Assembly (NCBI RefSeq): GCF_013314975.1 | Contig: NZ_JABTYH010000002.1 | Coordinates: forward strand, 62,001 to 126,000 | Direction: 5' to 3' | From: Pseudarthrobacter oxydans | GTDB taxonomy: Bacteria; Actinomycetota; Actinomycetes; Actinomycetales; Micrococcaceae | Length of the DNA stretch: 64,000 bases | In this document: piece by piece, positions 33,404-42,819 of the stretch | Layout: the number at the start of each line of letters is the position of its first letter | How positions within the stretch are numbered: position 1 is the first letter of the stretch | Made by a program: the position numbers and the translations under genes | The notes under the pieces: model-generated | What the model was told of the DNA's origin: nothing | The model's database searches: none | Seen by the model: the letters and a program-made list of their open reading frames with translations, nothing else

Positions 33404-34912
33404 ATGAACACCGCAGACAATGTCGTCGAAATGCGCTCGATCTCCAAGGGCTTCAACGGCGTTTCCGTGCTGAAGGACGTCAGCTTCGACGTCCGGAAGG
33501 GCGAGGTCCACGCACTCGCCGGGGGCAACGGCGCCGGGAAGTCCACGCTGATGAAGATCCTCCAGGGCGTCTACCAAGCCGACGCTGGAGAGATCCTCAT
33601 CGGCGGGAAGCCAGCCGCCATCAACTCCATCCAGGACGCGAAGGCCGCCGGGATCGGGATGGTCTTCCAGGAATTCAGCCTGGTACCGAGCCTGACAGTT
33701 GCACAGAACATCTTCCTCGCTGCCGAACCGCTCGGCAGGGGCGGGCTCATCGACGATCGCACTGCGGTGAAACGGGCCAGGGAGGTCTTCTCTGAGATGG
33801 AGGTCGACGTCGACCCCCGCGCGGAGGTCTCCCGGCTCGGGACTGCATACTGGCAGCTGACCGAGATCGCCAAGGCCCTGGCCCAGAACGCCCAGGTCCT
33901 GATCATGGACGAACCCACTGCCAGCCTGGCCCGGCACGAGTCCGAGGCGCTCTTCGAACTGATCGACCGCCTGAAGCAGCGCGGCATCTCGATCATCTAC
34001 ATCTCGCACCGGATGGACGAGGTGTACCGGCTGGCGGACCGGATCACCATCCTTCGCGATGGCCGCCACCTCCTCACCGCGCCTCTGACGGACGTCACTC
34101 CCGAGCAGATCGTTGAAGGCATCGTCGGCAAGAAGATCGAAGGGCAGCTTTCCTACCGGGCACGGGATCGTGTGGACCACGATGGCGCACCGCTGTTGGA
34201 AGTCCGCGGGCTCAACGCCGGGAACCGGGTGCGGGACGTTTCCTTCACGCTCCGCCCCGGGGAAATCCTCGGTCTGGCGGGGCTGATGGGAAGCGGACGC
34301 ACCGAGTTGGCCCGTGCCCTCTTCGGCATTGACCAACTGGACAGCGGTGACGTCCTCCTGCGGGGCAAGAAGGTCAACCTTGCCTCGCCACAGCAGGCCA
34401 TCAACGCCGGCGTCGCCCTCATCCCGGAGGACCGCAGGGCCCAAGGCCTCGTCCTGGAGCACTCCGTCCAGGACAACCTGCTCCTGCCGCTGCTCGGGCA
34501 GATCCAGCGGGGGCCGCTCCTGGACGGCGCCAAAGGCAAGGCGTTGTCTGCTTCCCTTATCAAGCGTTTCGCAGTCAAGGTGGCCCATCCCAACCGCCCG
34601 GTGCGGCTCCTCTCGGGCGGCAACCAGCAGAAGGTGGTTATCGCCAAGTGGCTGGGCACGGATCCGGACATCTTGATCCTGGACGAGCCAACGGCCGGCG
34701 TGGACATCGGCACCAAGAGCGAAATCCTGGACATGATCCGTGAGCTGGCAAGTGCCGGCAAAGCCGTCATCGTCATCTCCTCCGAGTATCCCGAACTACT
34801 CGCGGTCAGCGACCGCGTCCTCGTCCTCAAGGACGGCTCCATCATCCGCGACATTCCCCGCAGCGAGATCGCTGACGAGGAATATCTCCAACTTGCAGTC
34901 CAGGGAGTCTGA
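33404..34912 (+). CDS. Sugar ABC transporter ATP-binding protein (RbsA/MglA type)
   Basis: A 502-aa protein with two ATPase domains as in RbsA/MglA. Domain 1: Walker A GGNGAGKST (the family norm is GENGAGKST), Walker B VLIMDEPTA, but a poorly conserved signature (RLGTAYWQLTEIAK). Domain 2: degenerate Walker A region GLMGSGRTE as normal for the family, signature LSGGNQQKV and Walker B LILDEPTAGVD. It energises the single permease encoded 3 nt downstream. Confidence 0.9.
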   Translation: MNTADNVVEMRSISKGFNGVSVLKDVSFDVRKGEVHALAGGNGAGKSTLMKILQGVYQADAGEILIGGKPAAINSIQDAKAAGIGMVFQEFSLVPSLTVAQNIFLAAEPLGRGGLIDDRTAVKRAREVFSEMEVDVDPRAEVSRLGTAYWQLTEIAKALAQNAQVLIMDEPTASLARHESEALFELIDRLKQRGISIIYISHRMDEVYRLADRITILRDGRHLLTAPLTDVTPEQIVEGIVGKKIEGQLSYRARDRVDHDGAPLLEVRGLNAGNRVRDVSFTLRPGEILGLAGLMGSGRTELARALFGIDQLDSGDVLLRGKKVNLASPQQAINAGVALIPEDRRAQGLVLEHSVQDNLLLPLLGQIQRGPLLDGAKGKALSASLIKRFAVKVAHPNRPVRLLSGGNQQKVVIAKWLGTDPDILILDEPTAGVDIGTKSEILDMIRELASAGKAVIVISSEYPELLAVSDRVLVLKDGSIIRDIPRSEIADEEYLQLAVQGV

Positions 34913-34915
34913 ACA

Positions 34916-35899
34916 GTGAGCAAGTCAAACACCATCGCGCCCCGGGACACCGCGGCCCGCAATTTCGGCACCGTCCTCAAGGAACTCGACTGGCGGCGCT
35001 ACGTCATCTACATCGGCTTCGTCGTCGTCTTCATCTTCTTCGCCATCCTGCTGCGCGACCAGGGCTTCCTGTCGCCGAACAACCTGCTGAACATCTTTAG
35101 GCAGACGGCCACCATCACCGTCATCGCCGTCGGCATGACCTACGTGATCGCATGCGCGGAGATCGACCTGAGCGTCGGTTCCGTGGCCGGGCTCTCCAGC
35201 GTCTGCACGGCCATGGCGCTGTCCCAGTTTGGCCTGGTTCCGGGGATCCTGGCGGGCCTCGCCGTCGGGCTGGTGGTCGGATCAATCAACGGGGCGCTTG
35301 TCAGCCTCCTGGGCATCCCGTCCTTCCTGGTGACGCTCGGCATGCTGGGGATAGCGGTCGGCGTCGCCCAATGGATCACCGCCTCGGCACCCCAGCCGAT
35401 CCTGAACGACACCTTCAACACGCTGTTCGGATCCGGCAACTTCGGCCCCGTCCCAGGGCTGGTCGTCTGGAGCGCCATCTTCGTCGCCATCGGCGCCGTC
35501 GTCCTGAACCGCACCCGGTTCGGCCGCCAGGTCCTGGCCACGGGAGGCAACCGCAACGCGGCGGACTTCACCGGCATCAACACCAAACGCATCAAATTCC
35601 AGGTCCTCCTCATCTCGGCCATGGCGGCAAGCGTCGCCGGCATGCTCTACGCCGGCCGCCTCCAGTCCGGACGGTTCCAGTGGGGATCGGGAGACGAGCT
35701 CTCCGCCATCGCCGCCGTCATCCTGGGCGGAACCAGCCTCTTCGGCGGGTTTGGCTCCATCATCGGCACCCTCTTCGGCGCCCTCCTGATCGGCCTGATC
35801 AACAACGGACTGATCCTCGCCGGGCTGGACAGCAGCCAGCAGCAGGTCGTCCGAGGCGCCATCATCATCCTGGCCGTCGCCATGGCACGAAAGAAATAA
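34916..35899 (+). CDS. Sugar ABC transporter permease (RbsC type)
   Basis: A 327-aa membrane protein with eight to ten predicted membrane helices and family blocks IACAEIDLSVGSVAGL, GGNRNAADFTGIN and AAVILGGTSLFGG (the ATPase-contact loop). One permease gene implies a homodimer. GTG 34916 has GGGAG upstream and starts 3 nt after the ATPase stop. Confidence 0.9.
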   Translation: MSKSNTIAPRDTAARNFGTVLKELDWRRYVIYIGFVVVFIFFAILLRDQGFLSPNNLLNIFRQTATITVIAVGMTYVIACAEIDLSVGSVAGLSSVCTAMALSQFGLVPGILAGLAVGLVVGSINGALVSLLGIPSFLVTLGMLGIAVGVAQWITASAPQPILNDTFNTLFGSGNFGPVPGLVVWSAIFVAIGAVVLNRTRFGRQVLATGGNRNAADFTGINTKRIKFQVLLISAMAASVAGMLYAGRLQSGRFQWGSGDELSAIAAVILGGTSLFGGFGSIIGTLFGALLIGLINNGLILAGLDSSQQQVVRGAIIILAVAMARKK

Positions 35900-35961
35900 A
35901 CAGTGCCAGTGATTCCGGCGCCCACCATGCAATTCATCCCTGCAGTCGAAAGGCACAAACA

Positions 35962-36777
35962 ATGAAACTTGGCTACTGCTCCATCACATGGGGAGGCGTC
36001 GTCGGCCACGCCCAAGGCGTGACGAGCGTCAAGGACCTCTTCTATCTGACCCATGGATCCATGCGTGACGCCGTACGGGACATTGCATCTGTCGGCTACG
36101 AAGGCGTTGAGATGTTCGACGGCAACCTTGCGGAGTATGCAGAAAAGCCGGAGGAACTCAAAGAAATCCTCAGCAGTTCGGGAGTCTCCCTGGCAAGCGT
36201 CTATACCGGGGCCAACTTCATTTACGCAGACATCCTCCCGGACGAAATGCACCGGATCCACCGGGCCGCCGAGCTGGCAGCCGGCTTCGGAGCGGAACGG
36301 CTCGTCGTTGGTGGTGGAGCACGGCGCGCCGCCGGAACCAACGAAGAGGACTACCGCCGCCTCGGGGAAGCGTTGGACAGCGTCACGGACATCGCAGAAA
36401 GCTTTGGGCTGTCGGCAAGCTACCATCCACATCTGAGCACCATCGTGGAGAGCCCCGACGAGCTGGACAAGCTCATGCCGCTCACCCGCATAGGCTTCTG
36501 CCCGGACACGGCGCATCTTGCAGCTGGCGGCGCAGACCCCGCCGCAGTCATCCGGAAGTATCCCGACCGGATCCGGCACGTCCACCTCAAAGATTTTCAG
36601 CAGGACCCGTTCAATTTCCTTCCCTTGGGCCAGGGCGAACTCGACTTCCCGGACATCATCGCCGCGATTCGGGAAAGCGGATACGACAGCTGGCTCATGG
36701 TCGAACTCGACGGCTACGACGGCGATCCCCGGGACGCTGCCGCCATCAGCAAGAAGTACCTCGAGAAAATCCTCTAA
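35962..36777 (+). CDS. Sugar phosphate isomerase/epimerase (IolE-like TIM barrel)
   Basis: A 271-aa xylose-isomerase-like TIM barrel: MKLGYCSITWGG, GYEGVEMFDGN, FCPDTAHLAAGG, RHVHLKDF and LMVELDGYDG. The Asp/His/Glu residues in these blocks are the usual metal ligands. Such enzymes isomerise or dehydrate sugars and inositol derivatives (IolE, IolI, hydroxypyruvate isomerase). The operon, with an importer and a Gfo/Idh/MocA dehydrogenase, fits catabolism of an inositol-like polyol or rare sugar; the substrate is not decided by sequence. Confidence 0.8.
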   Translation: MKLGYCSITWGGVVGHAQGVTSVKDLFYLTHGSMRDAVRDIASVGYEGVEMFDGNLAEYAEKPEELKEILSSSGVSLASVYTGANFIYADILPDEMHRIHRAAELAAGFGAERLVVGGGARRAAGTNEEDYRRLGEALDSVTDIAESFGLSASYHPHLSTIVESPDELDKLMPLTRIGFCPDTAHLAAGGADPAAVIRKYPDRIRHVHLKDFQQDPFNFLPLGQGELDFPDIIAAIRESGYDSWLMVELDGYDGDPRDAAAISKKYLEKIL

Positions 36778-36845
36778 CCAATCCTGACCGCCAGGGATAG
36801 CCAGCCTCGGCGACTCCCGTCTTTTCCGAAAGGAACCCAGTTCAC

Positions 36846-38018
36846 ATGCAGAACCTCAACGTCGGCCTCATTGGTGGGGGTTTCATGGGCAAAGCCCACT
36901 CCCTCGCTTACGCCGCCATGCCCATGTTCTTTTGGCCTGCACCGGCTCTTCCGGTCCGCAAGGTCATTGCGGAGGCGAATCCGGAGCTTGCGGCCGAAGC
37001 GGCCCGACGCTTCGGCTTCGAAAATTCCACTTCGGATTGGCGCACCATCATCGAGGATCCAGACATCCACGTCGTGGATATCGCAACGCCCAACCATCTC
37101 CACGCTGAAATCGCCATAGCCGCGGCTGAAGCGGGCAAGCACATCATCTGCGAAAAGCCCCTTGCCCGCACGGGCGAGGAATCAAAGGCGATGTATGACG
37201 CAGTCAAAGACAAGAACATCGTCCACATGGTTGCCTTCAACTACCGGCGCACGCCCGCAGTCGCGTTGGCCAAGAAGTACATCGAGGAAGGTGCAATAGG
37301 ACAGATTCTCAACTTCCGCGGGACGTACCTGCAGGATTGGAGCGCCGACCCCAACTCGCCCTTGTCCTGGCGTTTCCAGAAATCAATCGCAGGTTCCGGG
37401 GCCCTGGGCGACATCGCCACGCACGTCATCGACATGGCCCGCTACCTTGTCGGCGAGTTCAGCGCCGTCAACGCCGTCCTGTCCACCTGGATCCCGGAGC
37501 GGCCCCTCCAGGCGGGCGGGGCCGACGCTCTTGGCACCGTACGGGGCGGAGAGGGCCCGCGGGGCCAGGTGGATGTCGACGACGAGGTCATGACGATGAT
37601 CCGCTTCGCAAACGGAGCCGTGGGATCCGTGGAGGCGACACGCAACGCGCACGGCAGGAACAACTACATCACCTTCGAAATCCACGGAACCGAGGGCAGC
37701 ATCGTATTCAACTACGAACGGCGCGATGAGCTGCAGGTCTGCTTCGCCTCCGACCAGGCCGACCGCCGCGGATTCCGGACCGTTTACACGGGACCGGCCC
37801 ATCCGTACGGAGAAGGCCTCTGGCCGATTCCAGCTCTGGGCATTGGCTACGGGGAAACGAAGATCATCGAAGCGTACGACTTCTTCAAGGCAATTGCTGA
37901 GGGCGGCAGCGTAAGCCCCAGCTTCGCAGACGGCTACCAGGTCGCCCTCATCGACGACGCCATTGTCGAATCCGCCGCGAAAGAATCATGGGTGGAAGTT
38001 CCGCAGATCACCGCTTGA
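36846..38018 (+). CDS. Gfo/Idh/MocA-family dehydrogenase
   Basis: A 390-aa NAD(P)-dependent oxidoreductase: Rossmann motif VGLIGGGFMGKAHS, the family EKPLAR lysine motif (near residue 103), NYRRTPAVALAKKYIEEGAIG and the catalytic-type GALGDIATHVIDMARY with a His. It probably oxidises the imported polyol or sugar before or after the isomerase step. GAAAGGAACC precedes the ATG at 36846. Last gene of the operon; a strong hairpin follows. Confidence 0.88.
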   Translation: MQNLNVGLIGGGFMGKAHSLAYAAMPMFFWPAPALPVRKVIAEANPELAAEAARRFGFENSTSDWRTIIEDPDIHVVDIATPNHLHAEIAIAAAEAGKHIICEKPLARTGEESKAMYDAVKDKNIVHMVAFNYRRTPAVALAKKYIEEGAIGQILNFRGTYLQDWSADPNSPLSWRFQKSIAGSGALGDIATHVIDMARYLVGEFSAVNAVLSTWIPERPLQAGGADALGTVRGGEGPRGQVDVDDEVMTMIRFANGAVGSVEATRNAHGRNNYITFEIHGTEGSIVFNYERRDELQVCFASDQADRRGFRTVYTGPAHPYGEGLWPIPALGIGYGETKIIEAYDFFKAIAEGGSVSPSFADGYQVALIDDAIVESAAKESWVEVPQITA

Positions 38019-38021
38019 CCA

Positions 38022-38059
38022 GTTGGGGAGGGACGGCGAAAGGCTGTCCCTCCCCCAAC
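38022..38059 (+). terminator. Terminator-like hairpin after the sugar operon
   Basis: GTTGGGGAGGGAC (38022-38034) pairs with GTCCCTCCCCCAAC (38046-38059), with one bulged C. It lies 3 nt after the dehydrogenase stop and just before the small monooxygenase gene. It lacks a clear T-run. Confidence 0.65.
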
Positions 38060-38086
38060 CGCACCACCACCATCCAGGAAGACAAG

Positions 38087-38410
38087 ATGCCCAAGCCCTT
38101 GCCACACCGCCAGGAGACACCGGAAACCTGGCTAATGCCGGTATTCATCGCCAAAGCAGGGCACGAAGCCGAGCTGCAGGAAGCCCTCCACTCCCTGCAG
38201 ACGCTAAGCCGGAAAGACCCAGGATGCCTGGAATACACTGTGTTCACTGACGAACAGCAGCCCGGCACGTTTGTCCTCTTCGAAGGCTGGGCCCGCAGCG
38301 AGGACCTCGAAGCCCACAACGAACAGGACCACGTCAAGGAGTTTGTAAGGGCAGTGGACCCGCTATTGTCAGTGCCGTTCTCCGTAACTTCCCTGACGCC
38401 CCTTTCCTGA
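38087..38410 (+). CDS. Antibiotic biosynthesis monooxygenase-like protein
   Basis: A 107-aa ABM-fold (dimeric ferredoxin-like) protein: LMPVFIAKAGHEAELQEAL, DPGCLEYTVFTDEQ and FVLFEGWARSEDLEAHN. Relatives (YgiN, quinol monooxygenases) are small cofactor-free or heme-related oxygenases. It follows the sugar operon's terminator hairpin but may receive read-through; a role in clearing a reactive by-product is only a guess. AGGAAG precedes ATG 38087. Confidence 0.7.
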   Translation: MPKPLPHRQETPETWLMPVFIAKAGHEAELQEALHSLQTLSRKDPGCLEYTVFTDEQQPGTFVLFEGWARSEDLEAHNEQDHVKEFVRAVDPLLSVPFSVTSLTPLS

Positions 38411-38512
38411 GGCCTGCCGAGCCCACGAGGGCCTGACATGACCGCCCGTTCACCCGCACCACCGTCCACCTGCATGACGACGGCGGGCTGCGGCTGTGCT
38501 GGAGCCGGGAGG

Positions 38513-38680
38513 TTATGCCGTTGGCCTGCCCAGCGCCACCACGTTCACGGTGACCGTCATCTCCTCACTGAGCGAACGGTTGACGAGGAATACCGCGGCA
38601 CGTCCGTCCTCGGCATCATGCGTGGCCACGGCATCCACCAACGGTACGCTGCCGAGTTCTGCTACCGCTCCGGGCCGCAC
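38513..38680 (-). pseudogene. C-terminal fragment of a GH51 arabinofuranosidase
   Basis: The minus strand reads SVPLVDAVATHDAEDGRAAVFLVNRS and MTVTVNVVALG (split here for brevity), which resembles the C-terminal beta domain of GH51 alpha-L-arabinofuranosidases. The catalytic domain is missing: DNA on the 5' side is directly replaced by a LacI fragment on the other strand, and the last residues run into unrelated sequence. It is a deletion remnant. Confidence 0.55.
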
Positions 38681-38691
38681 GTGAAAGAAAC

Positions 38692-38923
38692 GTGGAGGTC
38701 CCGCGCGACCTGTCCGTCGTCGGCTACGACGACCTCCCCCTCGCAGCATGGGTGGCCCCGTCCCTGACCACCATCAACCAGCCGCTCAGCGAGATGGCAG
38801 AAACAGCCGTCCGGATGATTCTCGGCATGGCGCGAGGCACCGACCCGCACCCGCGCAGCATCGAAACTGGCTACGGAACTGGTTGTCCGCGAGAGCAGTG
38901 GCCCCGCACCCCAGAAGACCTAG
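38692..38923 (+). pseudogene. C-terminal fragment of a LacI-family regulator
   Basis: VEVPRDLSVVGYDDLPLAAW and LTTINQPLSEMAETAVRMIL are the typical end of a LacI-type sensor domain. The DNA-binding and most of the sensor domain are gone. Near 38866 one extra A shifts the frame; without it the tail would read LATELVVRESSG and end at TAG 38921. The fragment abuts the GH51 remnant, marking a deletion joint at about 38681-38691. Confidence 0.65.
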
Positions 38924-39091
38924 GCCGCCAGGGGTGCGGGCCCGATTCCCATTCTGAGCCCAGGGCGTGCGCGGGCACATTCCCTCCCGACGGCCAACGC
39001 ACCGGACCTGACCAATGTGACCCGGCCGATGGTGGATATGGTCGCTTCGAAACTGATCCTTGTGTTTCCCATCACAAATACCTAGGGTTGG

Positions 39092-39105
39092 TGAGAGCGC
39101 TCCCA
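39092..39105. promoter_or_regulatory. CelR-like LacI operator before the glucanase gene
   Basis: TGAGAGCGCTCCCA differs at one base from the CelR-type palindrome TGGGAGCGCTCCCA known for actinobacterial cellulase regulators. It lies 80-93 nt before the GH81 gene, the usual place for repression of a secreted glycosidase. The LacI fragment next door could be what is left of its regulator; another LacI protein may now use it. Confidence 0.6.
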
Positions 39106-39184
39106 TAACCCCCAGTGCGGGTTTACTTCTGGGCGGCTCACCCGTGTAGCAACGATGCGGCACGAAACTCACATGGAGGACATC

Positions 39185-42100
39185 TTGACGATCCATTACA
39201 ACGTCCGGGCACCCGGGGGGAACCGGAGAAGAGGCCCTGCGGCCTCCCGGTTTGCCGTGCTCAGCGTGGCCGCCGTTCTCCTGGGCGGGCTCATCCCGGC
39301 CGGGGCGGCCAACGCGGAGACCCTGCCAGTCGGCAGCGGCAGCTACACCACCGATACCATCGGACCGGCGCCCGAGGGCTGCGCGCCGCTCGCCACCGAT
39401 GCACGGGCCTTCGTCACCGATACCGCCCCGGCCGGGGCGGTTCCCACCAATGACTGGTGGTCCTCCCTCCTGTTCAAGAAGTACAACTGCGTGGGCAGCG
39501 AGCCCCTGCACGCGCATCCGCTCTCCTATCTCCCCGAGGCTGCCGGCCTCGGGCTCTCCAACACCACGACGCCGACGATGAGCGGCACGCCGGGCGGCAT
39601 CGGTGAATTCCACTACGCCTACGCCCAAGACCTCATGGTCGGCGTCGCGGGGCTCACCGCCCCCGTCGTCGAAGTCGCCGACTGGACCGACTGGACCGTC
39701 ACCCCCTCCTGGAGCGACGGCACCCGGTCAATGACCGCCACCATCGGGCACGGTCTGCCCTTTAGCTGGTACGACATCGCCGGCGGAGACGCCGTTATCA
39801 CCGCCGGCGCCGACCTGCGCATCTGGCTCAACGACGGCGAGCGCATCGGGTTCAGCTCCGGCGGCGGGGACTACGTCGCCTTCGCGCCCACCGGCGCTGC
39901 CTGGACCGTCTCCGGGACAAAACTGAGCAGCACGCTTAACGGCAAGGGGTATCTCTCGGTGGCCGCACTGCCGACAAGCACCACCGATACCGACGCGGGA
40001 CGCACGGCCGTCGCTGACCAGTACACGCCCTACGCTTATGCCAAGGTCACTGGAACACGGGCCGACTTCGTTTACAACGTGGCGGAGAGCGTGGTCGAGA
40101 CCACCTACTCGGCCGAGACCGAGGTGCGGGAGGGAACCAACTCCGGCACCGTACTCTCGCTCTACCCCCACCAGAGCGCCTACCTCGGCGGCGCGACCGG
40201 CGACGGACCCTCCGCCGGCGCAAAACTCGACCGCACCTACGTGTCCCCGCGCGGGGCCATGACCACGCTGGTCGGCGCCACCTCCTTCACCACACACACC
40301 CCCTTCACCGGCGTGCTGCCCGAGGTCCCCGCCGTGGCGACAGGCGCCGGTGAGGCGAACGCCCGCCTGGACGTCCTGCTCGACCAGGTCGCCGCCGACC
40401 CGATGAGCATCGACAAGGACGACACCTACTGGACCGGCAAGGCCCTCGGCCGCGCCGCCCGCATCGTGGAAATCGCCGACCAGCTCGACCGTACGGCTGT
40501 GCGCGACACTGCCCTTGCCCAGATGAAGGAGACGCTCACCAACTGGTTCACCGCCTCACCGGGCGAAACCGAACAGGTCTTCGCCTACAACTCAAACTGG
40601 GGCACCCTCGTGGGGTTCCCGGCGTCGTACGGCTCTGACAAGGAACTCAACGACCACCATTTCCACTATGGCTACTTCGTGGTGGCGGCTGCCACACTGG
40701 CACGGTTCGACCCTGAGTGGGCAGCAGATGCGGCTTTCGGGGGCATGGTGGATGAACTGATCGCCGATGCCAACAACTTCGACCGCGCCGACACCCGCTA
40801 CCCGTACCTGCGCGACTTCGACATCTACGCCGGCCACGACTGGGCTTCCGGCCATGGCGCCTTCGGCGCCGGAAACAACCAGGAATCAAGTTCCGAGGGA
40901 CAGAACTTCGCCAACGGCCTCATCCAGTGGGGTACGGCCACCGGAGACACTGCAACCCGTGACGCCGGAATCTACCTCTACGCAACCCAGACCGCCGCAA
41001 TCCAGCAGTATTGGTTCGACGAATCCGGCGCCATGCCCGACTCGTTCGGCCACAGCACCGCAGGCATGATCTGGGGCGACGGCGGAACCTATTCCACGTG
41101 GTTCAGCGCCGAAGCCGAGATGATCCAGGGCATCAACACCCTGCCCATTACCGGCGGACACCTGTACCTCGGCCTGCGGCCGGATGACGTGGTGTCCAAC
41201 TACGCCGAAATGGTGGATGTGAACAACGGCAACCCCACCGTGTGGCAGGACATCCTCTGGTCCTACCTGGCCCTCGGGGACGGGCAGGCAGCCCTCTCCG
41301 CCCTGGACAATGACCGCGAATACCCGGAGGAGGAAGGCGAGAGCCGGGCCCACACCTACCACTGGATCGCCAACCTTGCATCCCTGGGAACCCTGGACAG
41401 CAGCGTTCACGCTGATGACCCGATGGCCGCCGTCTTCACTAAGAACGGCGCCAGGACCTACGTGGCAAGCAACATCACCCAGGAACCCCTGGCTGTTACC
41501 TTCTCCGACGGCACCGTGCTCGAGGTCGCTGCAGGCAAGACGGCAACGTCCGGGGCTCATACCTGGAGCGGCGGCGGTGCGCCGAGCGGCACGGAAGAGC
41601 CGACGGATCCCACCGATCCGCCCGCGCCGACCACCACCACGTTCTACCTCGGCGCCGACGGATCATTCCTGTCCGAGCCGGGGACCGCTCCGGTGGCAAC
41701 GCTCGCACCCCGCAGCGGACAGGACGCAATCGGTGATCCGGCAACCGGCCTCACCTTGACGGCAGAGAACCTGAACGGCACCTTTGCAGGCAGCAGGACC
41801 GCGTTCGATATCGGGGTGGACACGGCAGGTGTAGGCAACGGAACGCGCATCAGGGTCTCATATGACCTGACCGGAGACGGCACCTTTGACCGGATCGAAA
41901 CCTACAACTACTTCCCCACCGACCCGGTGGCGGGATACGAGCGGTACACCTCGCAACTCGGCTTCTCCTCCGTTGAGGGCGAGCTTGGGAACCTGGTGGA
42001 TGGTTCCATGAAGGTTGAGCTATGGAACGTCCTGGGCACGTCGCCGTCAACCATTGACCTCGCCACCTCGGTGGTCAAGGCTCCCTTTGCAGGGCTCACC

Positions 42101-42715
42101 CTCACCGGCGGCGGTTCGGACCCGGATCCGGAGCCCTCCGGGCTGCCTGGCAGTCCCTCCGAAGTGAAGCTGACGCCTGTCAGCGGTTCCGCCATTGATG
42201 TCCTCTGGGCTGCCCCGACCGTCACCGGCTCGTCTCCGGTCACCGACTACCGGCTGCAGTACCGTGCCACCGGCGCCTCGGAGTGGGTGCCAGTGTATGA
42301 CGCCGTAACGTCCACGCCCGGAGCCCGGATCCAAGGGCTGAGCGCCGGCACCGAGTACCAGGTACGGGTGCAGGCGGTATCGGCGGCAGGACTCGGCGAG
42401 TTCTCCCAGCCCGTGGCCGCCAGCACCTTCCCCGCACCATCCGCTCCCCGCGGTGCGGTGACAAAGGTCCAGGGCAAGTCCCTGCTGGTGTCATGGACTG
42501 CTCCCATTTCCGACGCCGGCTTTCCCATCACGGACTATGTGATTGAGACCTCCACCGACGGGGTCAACTGGAAGACCTTTGGAGACGGGGTCAGCACTGC
42601 GACCAGCGCCAAGATCACCGGACTCCTTGGAAAGACCCAGTACCAGGTGCGGATTGCGGCGGTCAGCGAAGTTGGCACCGGCGCCTGGCTGTCGACGACG
42701 GCCTCGACCAAGTAG
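39185..42715 (+). CDS. Secreted GH81 endo-beta-1,3-glucanase with CBM and FnIII domains
   Basis: A 1176-aa secreted enzyme: signal peptide (hydrophobic stretch ending AGAANAE), GH81 catalytic domain of about 750 residues with TNDWWSSLLF, the catalytic-Asp region NDHHFHYGYF and the Glu-containing NNQESSSEGQNF, a Thr/Pro-rich linker, a beta-sandwich carbohydrate-binding-like domain (FYLGADGSF to VVKAPF) and two fibronectin type III repeats at the C-terminus. It should hydrolyse laminarin or fungal-wall beta-1,3-glucan. TTG 39185 is preferred (GGAGG 5 nt upstream); ATG 39173 overlaps that site. A CelR-like operator lies upstream. Confidence 0.88.
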   Translation: MTIHYNVRAPGGNRRRGPAASRFAVLSVAAVLLGGLIPAGAANAETLPVGSGSYTTDTIGPAPEGCAPLATDARAFVTDTAPAGAVPTNDWWSSLLFKKYNCVGSEPLHAHPLSYLPEAAGLGLSNTTTPTMSGTPGGIGEFHYAYAQDLMVGVAGLTAPVVEVADWTDWTVTPSWSDGTRSMTATIGHGLPFSWYDIAGGDAVITAGADLRIWLNDGERIGFSSGGGDYVAFAPTGAAWTVSGTKLSSTLNGKGYLSVAALPTSTTDTDAGRTAVADQYTPYAYAKVTGTRADFVYNVAESVVETTYSAETEVREGTNSGTVLSLYPHQSAYLGGATGDGPSAGAKLDRTYVSPRGAMTTLVGATSFTTHTPFTGVLPEVPAVATGAGEANARLDVLLDQVAADPMSIDKDDTYWTGKALGRAARIVEIADQLDRTAVRDTALAQMKETLTNWFTASPGETEQVFAYNSNWGTLVGFPASYGSDKELNDHHFHYGYFVVAAATLARFDPEWAADAAFGGMVDELIADANNFDRADTRYPYLRDFDIYAGHDWASGHGAFGAGNNQESSSEGQNFANGLIQWGTATGDTATRDAGIYLYATQTAAIQQYWFDESGAMPDSFGHSTAGMIWGDGGTYSTWFSAEAEMIQGINTLPITGGHLYLGLRPDDVVSNYAEMVDVNNGNPTVWQDILWSYLALGDGQAALSALDNDREYPEEEGESRAHTYHWIANLASLGTLDSSVHADDPMAAVFTKNGARTYVASNITQEPLAVTFSDGTVLEVAAGKTATSGAHTWSGGGAPSGTEEPTDPTDPPAPTTTTFYLGADGSFLSEPGTAPVATLAPRSGQDAIGDPATGLTLTAENLNGTFAGSRTAFDIGVDTAGVGNGTRIRVSYDLTGDGTFDRIETYNYFPTDPVAGYERYTSQLGFSSVEGELGNLVDGSMKVELWNVLGTSPSTIDLATSVVKAPFAGLTLTGGGSDPDPEPSGLPGSPSEVKLTPVSGSAIDVLWAAPTVTGSSPVTDYRLQYRATGASEWVPVYDAVTSTPGARIQGLSAGTEYQVRVQAVSAAGLGEFSQPVAASTFPAPSAPRGAVTKVQGKSLLVSWTAPISDAGFPITDYVIETSTDGVNWKTFGDGVSTATSAKITGLLGKTQYQVRIAAVSEVGTGAWLSTTASTK

Positions 42716-42723
42716 GCCCTGCA

Positions 42724-42762
42724 GGCAGCCGCTCCGACTCTGCATGAGCCGGAGCGGCTGCC
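42724..42762. terminator. Bidirectional terminator hairpin
   Basis: GGCAGCCGCTCCG (42724-42736) and CGGAGCGGCTGCC (42750-42762) form a perfect 13-bp stem with a 13-nt loop, between the convergent glucanase and GlxA-type regulator genes. No T-run on either side. Confidence 0.75.
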
Positions 42763-42819
42763 CATTGCCGGGCCACCGCTTTGACTGCCGTCCCGGGGCG
42801 GCCCCTGAAAGTCACCGCA

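Noticed and set aside
38692..38923. Functional LacI-family regulator
   Set aside because: Only the last third of the sensor domain is present, with a frameshift and no DNA-binding domain.
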